From Leucobacter sp. OLIS6 (lineage in GTDB: Bacteria; Actinomycetota; Actinomycetes; Actinomycetales; Microbacteriaceae), in NCBI RefSeq assembly GCF_002752355.1, contig NZ_MRAV01000014.1:372001-436000 (forward strand): a stretch of DNA of 64,000 nucleotides, in the 5' to 3' direction. The translations under genes and the position numbers were made by a program. This document shows, piece after piece, positions 16,341 to 24,263 of this stretch. Each line of letters opens with the position of its first letter. The stretch's first letter is position 1. Under the pieces are notes generated by a model that searched no databases, was not told the origin of the DNA, and saw only the letters and a program-made list of their open reading frames with translations.

Positions 16341-16748
16341 GTGGGCTCCACCGTCAGCTCGGGATCCGAGTACCTCCGCATTGAACAGCGCGGCGCGGCC
16401 AAGTTCCGCAAGACGCTGCGAGCGGCCGGCGACGACCTCGAGGAAATGAAGGAAGCCCACGCCAAGGCGGCGGGAATCGTCGAAGGCGAGACCCGCCGCC
16501 GGGTGCCCCGCGGCGCGACCGGCCGGCTGGCCAGCACCATCCGCTCATCGGGCACCAAGACCGCCGGCGTCATCCGCGCCGGCCGCAAGTCCGTACCGTA
16601 CGCCGGCGTCATCCATTGGGGATGGCCGGCACGACACATCACCCCCCGGCCGTTCGCCGCAGACGCGGCGAAGGCCACCGAACCCCAGTGGGGCCGGATC
16701 TACGACGACCTCGTGGCGAAGGCCATCGCACGAATTCAAGGAGCCTGA
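16341..16748 (+). CDS. HK97 gp10-like neck protein
   Basis: The 135-residue protein matches the gp10-like pattern: a helix RKTLRAAGDDLEEMKEAHAK, then TRRRVPRGATGRLASTIRSS, and VPYAGVIHWGW with HITPRPF near the end. Such proteins sit in the neck between connector and tail. It starts at GTG 16341. The gene comes after the major tail gene, whereas it usually comes before it. Confidence 0.8.
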   Translation: MGSTVSSGSEYLRIEQRGAAKFRKTLRAAGDDLEEMKEAHAKAAGIVEGETRRRVPRGATGRLASTIRSSGTKTAGVIRAGRKSVPYAGVIHWGWPARHITPRPFAADAAKATEPQWGRIYDDLVAKAIARIQGA

Positions 16749-16751
16749 CCT

Positions 16752-17153
16752 ATGTCCACCAACCAGCTCACCATTACGTTCTCTGACGGCAGCACCGAGA
16801 CCGTGCAGACCACCCTCGAGGATCGCCTGGCGTTCGAGTCCGCGCTGCGCAAGAACCGCGGGTGGGGAAAGCTCGAGGACAACGCCATGAAGATGATGCC
16901 GTTCCTCGCGTGGAACGCCGCCCGTCGCACCGGCAAGACCGAACTCTCGTGGGCCGAGTTCACGAGCGGCGACACCGCAGCGCTGAGCGTCGAGCCGCCC
17001 GCCGATGAGCCCGAGGATGCCGACGCCGACCTCGAGGTGCCCGGCCTGGGAAAAGATACCCCGACGGAACCCTCGAGTTCCTCTCCGTCGTCCTCGCGCG
17101 CGACTACGGCGGCACGCCGTGGAGCTGGCGCGGCGAAGACGGCCCGCGACTAG
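16752..17153 (+). CDS. tail assembly chaperone, upstream (G) product
   Basis: The 133-residue unshifted product starts LTITFSDGSTETVQTTLEDR and has a helical core (RLAFESALRKNRGWGKLED, MMPFLAWNAARRTGK), the usual first chaperone encoded before the tape measure gene. It binds the tape measure during tail assembly and is absent from the virion. Past the slippery site its frame runs into low-complexity Ser/Ala sequence, as expected for the unshifted end. Confidence 0.85.
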   Translation: MSTNQLTITFSDGSTETVQTTLEDRLAFESALRKNRGWGKLEDNAMKMMPFLAWNAARRTGKTELSWAEFTSGDTAALSVEPPADEPEDADADLEVPGLGKDTPTEPSSSSPSSSRATTAARRGAGAAKTARD

Positions 17154-17218
17154 AGGACTACGCCACCGCGGTGCACGTCACCGAGGTGGCGAACGACGAA
17201 ATCGAATCCCGAACCTGA
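16752..17218 (+). CDS. tail assembly chaperone, -1 frameshift (GT) product
   Basis: A -1 slip at 17048-17054 gives a 155-residue product. After codon 101 it continues RYPDGTLEFLSVVLARDYGG and ends EVANDEIESRT, stopping at 17216-17218, 12 bp before the tape measure start. The added 54 residues include a WSWRGEDGPRLEDY segment with normal amino-acid make-up, unlike the unshifted tail. The G/GT pair is a known conserved device of siphophages; efficiency cannot be judged here. Confidence 0.82.
17048..17054 (+). other. slippery heptamer GGGAAAA for -1 frameshift
   Basis: The sequence is G GGA AAA relative to the zero frame, a canonical X XXY YYZ site. Slipping by -1 re-pairs GGG AAA and opens the frame to 17218. 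No second heptamer of this type lies in the overlap. Confidence 0.85.
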
Positions 17219-17230
17219 AAGGAGCTGGCC

Positions 17231-19147
17231 GTGGGCAAGAGTCTCATCCTCGCTGTCAAGATCATCGGCGACGCCTCGAGCGCCGTGAAGGCGATGGACG
17301 ACGCCGCGGGGAAGAGCGACGCCTTCGGCCAGCGCATGAACACCGCGGCGAAGTGGGCCGGCGCCTCACTCGTCGCCATCGGCGCCGCCGCCGCCGACTG
17401 TGTGGGCTCCGCGAGCGAGCTACAGCAGGCCGGCGGCGCCGTCGAGAGCGTGTTCGGCGAGTACGCCGACACCATGAAGAAGTACGGCGCGGACGCGGCC
17501 GACGCCGTGGGGCTCTCCGCGTCCGCCTACGGCAACATGGCGTCCGTCCTCGGTGCCCAGCTCAAGGGCATGGGTTTCGAGATGGGCGACGCCGCGACCA
17601 AGACGAACGACCTGATCGGGCTCGGCTCGGACCTCGCCGCGACCTACGGCGGCACGACTGCCGAGGCCGTCGAAGCGCTCGGCTCGCTGCTCCGCGGCGA
17701 GCGTGACCCCATCGAGCGCTACGGCGTCACGATGAACGAAGCCATGGTGAAGGCCGAGGCCATGTCTCTCGGCCTCATCAAGTCGAGCGTGGACGTGTCG
17801 AAGGTGAGCGCGGCGCAGGACCGCGCAACCGTCGCGCAGACCAAGTACAACGACGCCGTGGCGAAGTTCGGCGCCGAGAGCACGCAGGCCATCAGCGCGC
17901 ACGCCTCGCTCACCAGCGCGAACAGCGCGCTCGAGAAGGCCACCGCCGGCTCGACCGGCGAGATGACCGCTCAGGCGAAGGCCCAGGCCACGCTCTCGCT
18001 GCTCTCCAAGCAGACCGGCGACGCCCAAGGCCAGTTCGCGCGCGAGCAGGACACCGTAGCCGGCGCAGCGCAGAAGGCCGCAGCGAACTTCGAGAACGCG
18101 AAGGCCGCGCTCGGGGAGTCGCTGCTGCCCATCGTCGCGGACGCCGCGACGAAGCTCTCGGAGCTGGCCAAGTATTTCCAGCAGAACAGCGAGTGGATCA
18201 CTCCGCTCGTGGGCGCGTTCGGAGCGTTCGCGGCCGGCATCGTCGTCATCAACGGCGCGATGAAGGCGTGGGCCGCGATCCAGGCCGTGCAGACCGCCGC
18301 GCAGTGGGCCAACAACGCCGCGTGGCTCGCCTCGCCCATCACGTGGATCATCCTGGCCGTGATCGCGGCTATCGCGCTGCTCATCGCCATTATCGTCGTC
18401 GTCATTCAGAACTGGGACAAGATCGCCGAGGTCGCCGCCGCTGTCTGGCAGGCCGTGATCGACTGGATCAAGCAGGCCGCGCAGTGGCTCGGCGACCGCA
18501 TCGGCGAGGCCATCGCCGCCGTCGTCGGCTGGTGGAACAATCTCAAGAACACGGCCGTGCTCGTGTGGCAGGCCATCATTCAGTGGATCCAGCAGGCCGT
18601 CGGCTGGCTCGGCGAGCGCGTCATGGCGCCGATCCGCGCTGTCGGCGACATGTTCACCAGTCTCAAGAACACCGCCGTGGGCGTCTTCCAAGCCATCATC
18701 GACTGGGTGAAAAACGCCATCGACTGGATCGCGAACCTCGCGAGCAACGCGATCCCCGGGTGGGCGAAGGATCTACTCGGCATGTCGAAGGCATCGTTCG
18801 CGGCGCCCGTGCAGCCCGAACTCGCCGCGTTCGACATGCCGTCGTTCTCCGCGCGAATGCTCATTGCGCCCGAGGTGGCGGCGTTCAGCGCGCCCGAGTA
18901 TTCGGCCGTCGCCGGCTACTCGGCGCCGCTCGCCGACACTGCGCGCGCCGCCGGCTACGCGCTCGCCTACGAAGCGCCCCGCGTGCCGACCCCCAAGGGC
19001 TCCGAGGCTGGCACCACCGTCATCGACAACCGCAAGCAGGAGTTCAATTTCCCGGCCTACGTGGGCGACCGCGACGAACTCGTGGCCATGATCCGCGAGG
19101 CGCTCGAGGACGACCAGATCGACCGCGAAAGGAACATCTACGCATGA
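17231..19147 (+). CDS. tape measure protein
   Basis: This 638-residue protein sets tail length and probably helps DNA cross the membrane. It starts at GTG with GGAG upstream. The N-terminal half is alpha-helical with PhageMin-type content (GGAVESVFGEYADTMKKYG, ALGSLLRGERDPIERYGV). A strong membrane segment lies near residues 374-397 (WIILAVIAAIALLIAIIVVV). Three degenerate repeats of the pattern VWQAVIDWIKQAAQWLG follow at about 405-505. It is short, so a tail of roughly 90-100 nm is expected by the usual 1.5 angstrom per residue rule. Confidence 0.92.
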   Translation: MGKSLILAVKIIGDASSAVKAMDDAAGKSDAFGQRMNTAAKWAGASLVAIGAAAADCVGSASELQQAGGAVESVFGEYADTMKKYGADAADAVGLSASAYGNMASVLGAQLKGMGFEMGDAATKTNDLIGLGSDLAATYGGTTAEAVEALGSLLRGERDPIERYGVTMNEAMVKAEAMSLGLIKSSVDVSKVSAAQDRATVAQTKYNDAVAKFGAESTQAISAHASLTSANSALEKATAGSTGEMTAQAKAQATLSLLSKQTGDAQGQFAREQDTVAGAAQKAAANFENAKAALGESLLPIVADAATKLSELAKYFQQNSEWITPLVGAFGAFAAGIVVINGAMKAWAAIQAVQTAAQWANNAAWLASPITWIILAVIAAIALLIAIIVVVIQNWDKIAEVAAAVWQAVIDWIKQAAQWLGDRIGEAIAAVVGWWNNLKNTAVLVWQAIIQWIQQAVGWLGERVMAPIRAVGDMFTSLKNTAVGVFQAIIDWVKNAIDWIANLASNAIPGWAKDLLGMSKASFAAPVQPELAAFDMPSFSARMLIAPEVAAFSAPEYSAVAGYSAPLADTARAAGYALAYEAPRVPTPKGSEAGTTVIDNRKQEFNFPAYVGDRDELVAMIREALEDDQIDRERNIYA

Positions 19148-20565
19148 CCGATCCGCAGACGATTGAGAACCACCGCCCGCGGGTCTACATCGACGGGCAG
19201 CTCGTCGCATCCGGGCACTCCGAAGGGCTCGCCGCCATCGCCAAGTTCGACATATCGTGGGGCGCCAACGACTGGTGGAGCGCGGTGGACCCCGCCGAGC
19301 TCAAGATGCGGCTCATCGACCCCCGCGCCGAGCTGCTCGCCTACACGGCCGCCGAGGGCCGGCGGATCCCCATCACCATCCGCCGCCGCGATGTCATGTC
19401 GGCGAGCGGCGAGGCGACCGTGTTCGATGGCCAGATCGAGACCATCACCGCGAAGTACGGCAAGCTCACCGACCCCCAGACCGGGAACCGGCGAGACGTA
19501 TGGTTCATCGACATCATGGCCCGCGATCAGCTCGGCCCGCTCGCGGCCGACCGCCGACACGGCCCGAAATGGCCGAACCGTGAGGAGACACAGAAGCGGC
19601 TCCACTGGGGTCCGGGCACGATGGCCGAGCGCAAGCTGTTTCTCGATATCCGCACCGCGAGCCCAATCGCCTGGCAGCCCACCCGGCTCGATCAGTACGA
19701 CAACGCGTCGATGCTGCTTGTGTACCCGGTCGCAGCCTACGAGACGCAGCAGAACGTTTCGGTGCTGACCGTGCTGCAGAACACCGCGCGAATCTCCGAG
19801 GTGCAGAACCGCGTCTACTACGATCCGGGCGCCAACATCATCCGGTTCATCGCGCCGCCGGACGGCCGGCGCATCGAGATGCTCGCGAACGGCGAGCAGC
19901 GGCTATCCGACGACGACGGACTCGTGCTCGACGGCGCCCAGTTCAGCCCCAAGAACGGGATCAGCGCCGCCTCGACAGCGCGCGAGCAGGTCACCCGCGT
20001 GGAGCTGACCCGCCGCGCCGAGACCCGACAGAAGTCGGACACGCCCACCTACATGACCATGACAGAGCTGTCGGACGAACGGAACTTCATTCCGAACGCG
20101 CCGAGCGCCATGACCGTGCAGATGACCACCGATCACTCGTGGGGATATGACTACTGGCCGCAGTGGGATATCAACCTCTACACCACCATCACGGGCACCT
20201 ACGGGCGGCAGACCACAGGCCCAATCGAGTGGCACCCGCGCGAGGACATTGAGACGTACCTCGGCGGCTACGGCCGGCGCTTCCTTAACCCGGCCCCGCC
20301 GCTCGACGCGAACGGCCGGCCCGAAGTGTTCATGTTCCGAAACTCCCTGACGAACTGGGCGCCGGGCACCGGCCCGTTCTCCATCGTCGGCGGCACCCTC
20401 AGCTACGGACCCCGCGGGTGGAGCGCCGAGCTGAACCCGGCACCCGTCCCCGTGTTCGGATCCGCCACCGTCACCCTCGGCCAAGTCACCTCCACTCGCG
20501 CAATCGGCCAGCTCGCGGCCGGCTACCTCGTCGCCGATCACAGCAAGATCACCGCACTCCGATAG
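19144..20565 (+). CDS. minor tail protein (tail tip / distal tail)
   Basis: The 473-residue protein follows the tape measure with an ATGA overlap, the normal place for the distal tail and tail-tip proteins. It is rich in strands and aromatic residues (FDISWGANDWWSAVDPAEL, HSWGYDYWPQWDINLYTT). No enzymatic motif is seen. It appears to combine functions that larger phages split between several tail-tip genes. Confidence 0.75.
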   Translation: MTDPQTIENHRPRVYIDGQLVASGHSEGLAAIAKFDISWGANDWWSAVDPAELKMRLIDPRAELLAYTAAEGRRIPITIRRRDVMSASGEATVFDGQIETITAKYGKLTDPQTGNRRDVWFIDIMARDQLGPLAADRRHGPKWPNREETQKRLHWGPGTMAERKLFLDIRTASPIAWQPTRLDQYDNASMLLVYPVAAYETQQNVSVLTVLQNTARISEVQNRVYYDPGANIIRFIAPPDGRRIEMLANGEQRLSDDDGLVLDGAQFSPKNGISAASTAREQVTRVELTRRAETRQKSDTPTYMTMTELSDERNFIPNAPSAMTVQMTTDHSWGYDYWPQWDINLYTTITGTYGRQTTGPIEWHPREDIETYLGGYGRRFLNPAPPLDANGRPEVFMFRNSLTNWAPGTGPFSIVGGTLSYGPRGWSAELNPAPVPVFGSATVTLGQVTSTRAIGQLAAGYLVADHSKITALR

Positions 20566-20576
20566 GACACCGCAGC

Positions 20577-21170
20577 ATGTATACCTCGCCCACGTTCGGT
20601 CTGACCGGCCCGAGCCCGACCACGCCGTTCAACAAGCTCGGCGCCGAGCTGCAACAGATGCTGCTCGGCATCGACAACACCCTCAAGAACTTCGACTACT
20701 CCGGCGCCGACCCCGCCGCCGTCCTCAGCCGCGTGGCCGCGCTCGAGGTGCTCGCCGCTCGGAACGGCCGCATGTCCGGCACCGCGCAAGAGCGAGCGAA
20801 CGCCGCCGCTGCCGCCCGCTACGGCGTGATCTGGCAGGACACCGATGCCGGCCGCAAGACCTACATAAGCAACGGCGCCGGCGGCTGGCGCCTCTACGCC
20901 GGCCTCGCGTCCGTAGCGGCCGGCGCGTGGAGCAGCAGCGTGGCCCCGTTCTACGGCCGTACCGCTGTCGTCTCGCTGCCCACCGTCATCGCCGCTGACG
21001 AAACCATCGAAGTCTCGTGCAACAACGTCGGCACCGGATTCGGGCTCGTCGTCTTGCGCAACGTGACCTCACGCGGCGCCACCGACACACAGATCAACGT
21101 CGGCCATTACCAGTTCGCGAACAACCAGCAGATGGCCGTCTCATTCATCTGGAAGGTAGTCCCCGTATGA
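20577..21170 (+). CDS. minor tail / receptor-binding candidate
   Basis: A 197-residue protein with an N-terminal helix and a helical stretch (AAVLSRVAALEVLAARNG), then a beta-rich C-terminal domain (YGVIWQDTDAGRKTYISNG, TQINVGHYQFANNQQ). This short helix-plus-beta layout suggests a trimeric fibre tip that touches the host, so it is the best receptor-binding candidate. That is inference. It overlaps the endolysin start by ATGA. Confidence 0.65.
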   Translation: MYTSPTFGLTGPSPTTPFNKLGAELQQMLLGIDNTLKNFDYSGADPAAVLSRVAALEVLAARNGRMSGTAQERANAAAAARYGVIWQDTDAGRKTYISNGAGGWRLYAGLASVAAGAWSSSVAPFYGRTAVVSLPTVIAADETIEVSCNNVGTGFGLVVLRNVTSRGATDTQINVGHYQFANNQQMAVSFIWKVVPV

Positions 21171-21853
21171 ACCTCGAGAAGTGGGCCGCGTCGATTGACG
21201 GCGAGCTGCTCGACCTCGACGCCGCGCCTACGCAGCAGCCGGCCCAATGTCACGACGTGTGGCTCAGCTACCTCTACGCGCTCGGCGGCAAGCCCGGCGA
21301 CGGGCACGCACCCGGCGCCGAGGGCTGGACATCGGAGGTGTGGCGGCAGTTCCCGAAGCATCGGCCGAACCTTGCCAAGCTGTTCACCCGTCACGACGGG
21401 AAGACGATCAAGGCGGGCGACGTCGTGTTCTGGTCCGCCTACGACGGCAACGGGCTCCCGCACGTCGCCGTCGCCCTCGCGAACGCCGGCCAGTACACCG
21501 TCTATTGCCTCACGCAGAATCCCGGCCCTGTGCACCGCGAGCACCTCAGCCGGCGGGGGATCCTCGGCGTGCTCCGACCCATCACCAAGACCACACCCAC
21601 CAGCAAGCCGGCCTCGAAGCCGGCAGCACCCGCCATCACTCAGGAGGAACTCATGGCGAACCCGACCTATGTTCAGGACGCAGCGACCAAGGGGCAGGGC
21701 ACGATCTACGCCGTGAGCCCCATTACTGGCAAGAAGCGGCCGGTAAGCAAGGCCGAGTGGAACGGCTACCGAGCCGCCGAGAAGGCCGGCGGCGAAAAGC
21801 TCGCCGTCGGTCAGATCAGCAAGGCGGACCTCGACGCCATCCCGGACGCATGA
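21167..21853 (+). CDS. CHAP-domain endolysin
   Basis: The enzyme cuts host peptidoglycan at the end of infection. The 228-residue protein has an N-terminal CHAP/NlpC-type cysteine peptidase with Cys28 in QCHDVW, GDVVFW, and His99 in LPHVAVAL. A Pro/Lys-rich linker (about 142-158) leads to a C-terminal 65-residue domain, probably wall-binding. There is no signal peptide, so release depends on the adjacent holin candidates. Confidence 0.88.
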   Translation: MNLEKWAASIDGELLDLDAAPTQQPAQCHDVWLSYLYALGGKPGDGHAPGAEGWTSEVWRQFPKHRPNLAKLFTRHDGKTIKAGDVVFWSAYDGNGLPHVAVALANAGQYTVYCLTQNPGPVHREHLSRRGILGVLRPITKTTPTSKPASKPAAPAITQEELMANPTYVQDAATKGQGTIYAVSPITGKKRPVSKAEWNGYRAAEKAGGEKLAVGQISKADLDAIPDA

Positions 21854-22086
21854 GCGTAGAAGTCGCCGCGATCACCGCGTTCGGCGTTGTGGTCGCGGCG
21901 CTGCTCACCTACGTGACCGCCGCTCAGGGACGGATGCAGCGCGACCTCGGCGCCGCTGAACAGACCAACCGTGCTCTGTGGGCGTACACGCGCCGTCTGA
22001 TCGATCAGGTGTACCGCCTCGGCGGGCAGCCGGCCGATCCGCCCACCTACGTTGACAAGCTCTATCGAGAGGACTCGACCCCATGA
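21850..22086 (+). CDS. single-pass membrane protein, possible holin or spanin-like partner
   Basis: The 78-residue protein has one N-terminal membrane helix (ITAFGVVVAALLTYVTAA) and a charged cytoplasmic helix. It overlaps the endolysin and the next gene by ATGA. Its place in the lysis cassette suggests a holin or holin partner. Confidence 0.65.
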   Translation: MSVEVAAITAFGVVVAALLTYVTAAQGRMQRDLGAAEQTNRALWAYTRRLIDQVYRLGGQPADPPTYVDKLYREDSTP

Positions 22087-22301
22087 CCGACCAGACCCCA
22101 ACCCGCCGCGAGCGCCGGGAGCGCACGAAGCGGCTGACGCTGGCCCGCCGGCGCTGGCTGTACGGCATCCTCGCCGGCGCCGGCGGCGTCGCGCTCGTCT
22201 ACGGGCTCGTGAACCCCGAACAGCTCGCCGCGTGGCTCGTGCTCGGCGGCGCACTGTTCGGGGTCACGGGGACCGCTCTGGCGAACCCGACCCCGGACTA
22301 G
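22083..22301 (+). CDS. two-helix holin
   Basis: This 72-residue protein has a very basic N-terminus (RRERRERTKRLTLARRR) and two hydrophobic helices (WLYGILAGAGGVALVYGLV, AAWLVLGGALFGVTGTALA), a common class II-like holin layout in actinobacteriophages. It ends the rightward late operon. Its stop overlaps the stop of the opposing lipoprotein gene within the palindrome CTAG (22298-22301). Confidence 0.75.
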   Translation: MTDQTPTRRERRERTKRLTLARRRWLYGILAGAGGVALVYGLVNPEQLAAWLVLGGALFGVTGTALANPTPD

Positions 22302-22720
22302 GCCGCGAGGCAGGCGAGCGCCTCGTCGGCGCCGTCCTCGGTCACGTCGAACTTGTGGCCGTTGATCTGCTTCGGCCAGTCCGTGAACTGGCCGGCGAAT
22401 CCGTCGATGGCGACGATGGTCCCGCCGGCCTCGGCCGCGCTCGCGAGGTCGCCGCCAACGCCCCACACACCCTTGGACGTCTCGCCGTCCGGCGTGGTGA
22501 ACTCCATTGCGACGATGGTCACATCCTTCATCGCCTTGCTTTTCACCGCGCCGGCAGCGCCGGGGGTAATGGCCGCCCCATTGGCGCCTTCGGCAATTGC
22601 GGACTTGACCGCTGCCGGCACCTCGATGCACGCGCGCCCGTCGCCGGCGGGAGCTGCTGAGCACCCCGCGAGGAATAGGCACGACAAAGAGAGGGCAATA
22701 GCTGCGATGGGCTTATTCAT
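22298..22720 (-). CDS. prophage lipoprotein, possible superinfection-exclusion factor
   Basis: The 140-residue product has a clean lipoprotein signal peptide: basic MNKP, hydrophobic core, lipobox LAGC with Cys20. The mature part has two further cysteines (ACIEVP near 31 and ACLAA at the end) that could form a disulphide. No known domain is recognised. It is read leftward with the integrase, apart from the lytic genes, and its ATG overlaps the integrase stop (ATGA). Surface lipoproteins expressed from prophages are known to block related phages, so that role is suggested, not shown. Confidence 0.7.
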   Translation of the reverse strand: MNKPIAAIALSLSCLFLAGCSAAPAGDGRACIEVPAAVKSAIAEGANGAAITPGAAGAVKSKAMKDVTIVAMEFTTPDGETSKGVWGVGGDLASAAEAGGTIVAIDGFAGQFTDWPKQINGHKFDVTEDGADEALACLAA

Positions 22721-23622
22721 GCTGCGATCCTACGGCCTGAGCGCGCAGGAGGACGCACGGACGGCAGCGCTTGGATTCCCTCGTGCTTCCGTTTTCGTGA
22801 CACCTGAGTGTAAATCTGCGTGGTCGATAGATCCTCATGCAGCATAAGTTCCTGCACCACGCGGATATCGACGCCCTGCTCAACGAGGCCGCTGCCGAAG
22901 CCGTGGCGGAGAGAATGCGGCGTGAGGCGCGGATCAGTGATCCCGGAACGGCGAATGGCTTTTGTTATCAAGTCCGTTACTGAGCTGCCCCTTATCGGGC
23001 GGTCGCTGCCGTCGCGCGCCGGGAACCACCAGCCCGTGCGTGGCATATCGAGCGCAAGTTCGGCGACTTCGGGATGAAGGGGGAGTAGCCCCGGCTTTCC
23101 ACCTTTCGAGACGGTTGAAAACGTGCGCTCGGCGAGGTCGATATCGTCGCCGCGTACTCGCGCGATCTGGGATACGCGGAAGCCTTGGTGATAGCCAAGC
23201 ATGATCATCGCCCGCGTGCGACGGTACGCACCGCTCTCGAGCATCACGGCGACCTGCTCAGCGCTGAACGGTCGCGGCTGGCCCTTGGGTACCCGCACGA
23301 CGGGCAGACCCTCAGCAGGGTTCGAATGGAGGTATCCGTCTGCAACCATGCAGGCGTAGAACGCGATGAGCGCACCGCGCTCGGTGCGCCTGGTGCCAGC
23401 GGTCACCCCCGAGCGTCCGATGTACTGGCGCAGTTCGCGCGTGCCGACTTCCAGCAGGGGAGTGGCGACACGCCGCCCGAATGACCGGACGATTGATTCG
23501 CGGTTCCGTATGGTCGTGTCTGCGAGGTTTTGGGCGCGCTGATAGACGCTAAACGCTTCAAGCAAAGTTTCCATGCTCGAAGCGTGCCAGCGCCGCGAGG
23601 CCCGGATTTCCGCTGATATCAT
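22717..23622 (-). CDS. tyrosine-type phage integrase
   Basis: It recombines attP with the tRNA-Val site. The 301-residue protein has the full catalytic set: Arg149 in GFRVSQI, Lys173 or 176, His236 and Arg239 in TPHSLRH, His262 in LHEDLS and Tyr271 in IYTQV. An N-terminal SAM-like arm domain spans about 17-105. I chose ATG 23622 because on the excised phage it overlaps the repressor TGA as ATGA. No Shine-Dalgarno precedes it, so coupling to repressor translation is likely. In the prophage the frame stays open into host DNA, but that start would be artificial. Confidence 0.92.
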   Translation of the reverse strand: MISAEIRASRRWHASSMETLLEAFSVYQRAQNLADTTIRNRESIVRSFGRRVATPLLEVGTRELRQYIGRSGVTAGTRRTERGALIAFYACMVADGYLHSNPAEGLPVVRVPKGQPRPFSAEQVAVMLESGAYRRTRAMIMLGYHQGFRVSQIARVRGDDIDLAERTFSTVSKGGKPGLLPLHPEVAELALDMPRTGWWFPARDGSDRPIRGSSVTDLITKAIRRSGITDPRLTPHSLRHGFGSGLVEQGVDIRVVQELMLHEDLSTTQIYTQVSRKRKHEGIQALPSVRPPARSGRRIAA

Positions 23623-23666
23623 GCGGTTCTGCGCAGGGGAGTGACCACCGCCAACCGCGGCGCTTT

Positions 23667-23705
23667 CACCGTGGATGTCGTCGGTTCGATCCCGGCCGGG
23701 CCCAC
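23667..23705. repeat. attR core (39 bp)
   Basis: Identical to attL 6841-6879. Left of it the bases are phage DNA (CGCTTT) and right of it host DNA begins, five bases before the VOC gene stop. The pre-integration chromosome would therefore read tRNA-Val followed directly by 23706 onward. Confidence 0.95.
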
Positions 23706-23710
23706 CGTTT

Positions 23711-24106
23711 TCAGTTCGCCTCGGGGCTTCGCTCCGCGGGTGACTCATGCGCGACCACGGTGACGCACACGCCCTGGGTGTCGACGAACGAGAATCGTCG
23801 AATGCCCCAGTCCCGAGTGCTCAGCGCGTCCACGACGGGCAGGCCCATACCGGAGACGCTGGCGTGCACGCGGTCGACCTCCCCGGCCTCGCCGACATCG
23901 ATCACGAGTCCGGGCGGCAGCGCGACCGCACCGTCGTCGTTGATCACGAGCTGCGCGGACGGATTCGAGGGGGAGCGGAGCATGCGGAACCCCGAGTCCT
24001 CGTCGCGCATCGCGACCTCCAGGCCGAGGATGCCGCAGTAGAGCGCCTCGGCGGCAGCGACATCGCGGCTCGTGATCGCGGGAATGATCCGGGGGACGTT
24101 CGCCAT
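23711..24106 (-). CDS. VOC-family (glyoxalase/bleomycin resistance fold) protein
   Basis: The 131-residue protein has the paired beta-alpha-beta-beta-beta modules of the vicinal oxygen chelate fold (IPAITSRDVAAAEALYCGIL, then RRFSFVDTQGVCVTVV). The substrate is unknown. I chose ATG 24106 (MANVPRII) because GAGG lies 5 nt upstream; an upstream ATG adds 12 residues without support. It is host DNA and ends 5 bp from attR, reading into the prophage integrase. Confidence 0.85.
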   Translation of the reverse strand: MANVPRIIPAITSRDVAAAEALYCGILGLEVAMRDEDSGFRMLRSPSNPSAQLVINDDGAVALPPGLVIDVGEAGEVDRVHASVSGMGLPVVDALSTRDWGIRRFSFVDTQGVCVTVVAHESPAERSPEAN

Positions 24107-24263
24107 ATCGACCTCACATCTTCGGGTGCCGTTCCAGGCCACCGTACCTCGGGAAGGCGGGCGTCATCCTGCCTCGTTGGCAATCGCCATGGCGCTCTTT
24201 CGAATGTCGGTGGCCGCGCGTACGCTGTGGGCGAGCGGGGTCGTCCCGCGTTGGAGGTGCGGC

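Larger units (their letters stand above)
6841..23705. mobile_element. small complete siphovirus-like prophage in tRNA-Val
   Basis: The element is bounded by perfect 39-bp direct repeats and includes about 28 genes. It has one integrase, one repressor, terminase, portal, protease-capsid fusion, neck proteins, major tail protein, tail chaperones with frameshift, tape measure, tail-tip proteins, endolysin and holins. No frameshift or stop interrupts a structural gene, so it looks intact. Size and content resemble the very small siphophages known from Arthrobacter and Microbacterium (about 15-18 kb, from memory). There is no DNA polymerase, helicase or primase; only one candidate replication protein is seen. 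Confidence 0.93.

Noticed and set aside
22717-23748. A longer integrase starting in host DNA at 23748
   Set aside because: The extra codons come from host sequence and the att core, so this start cannot exist on the phage. ATG 23622, with its ATGA overlap on the circle, fits better.
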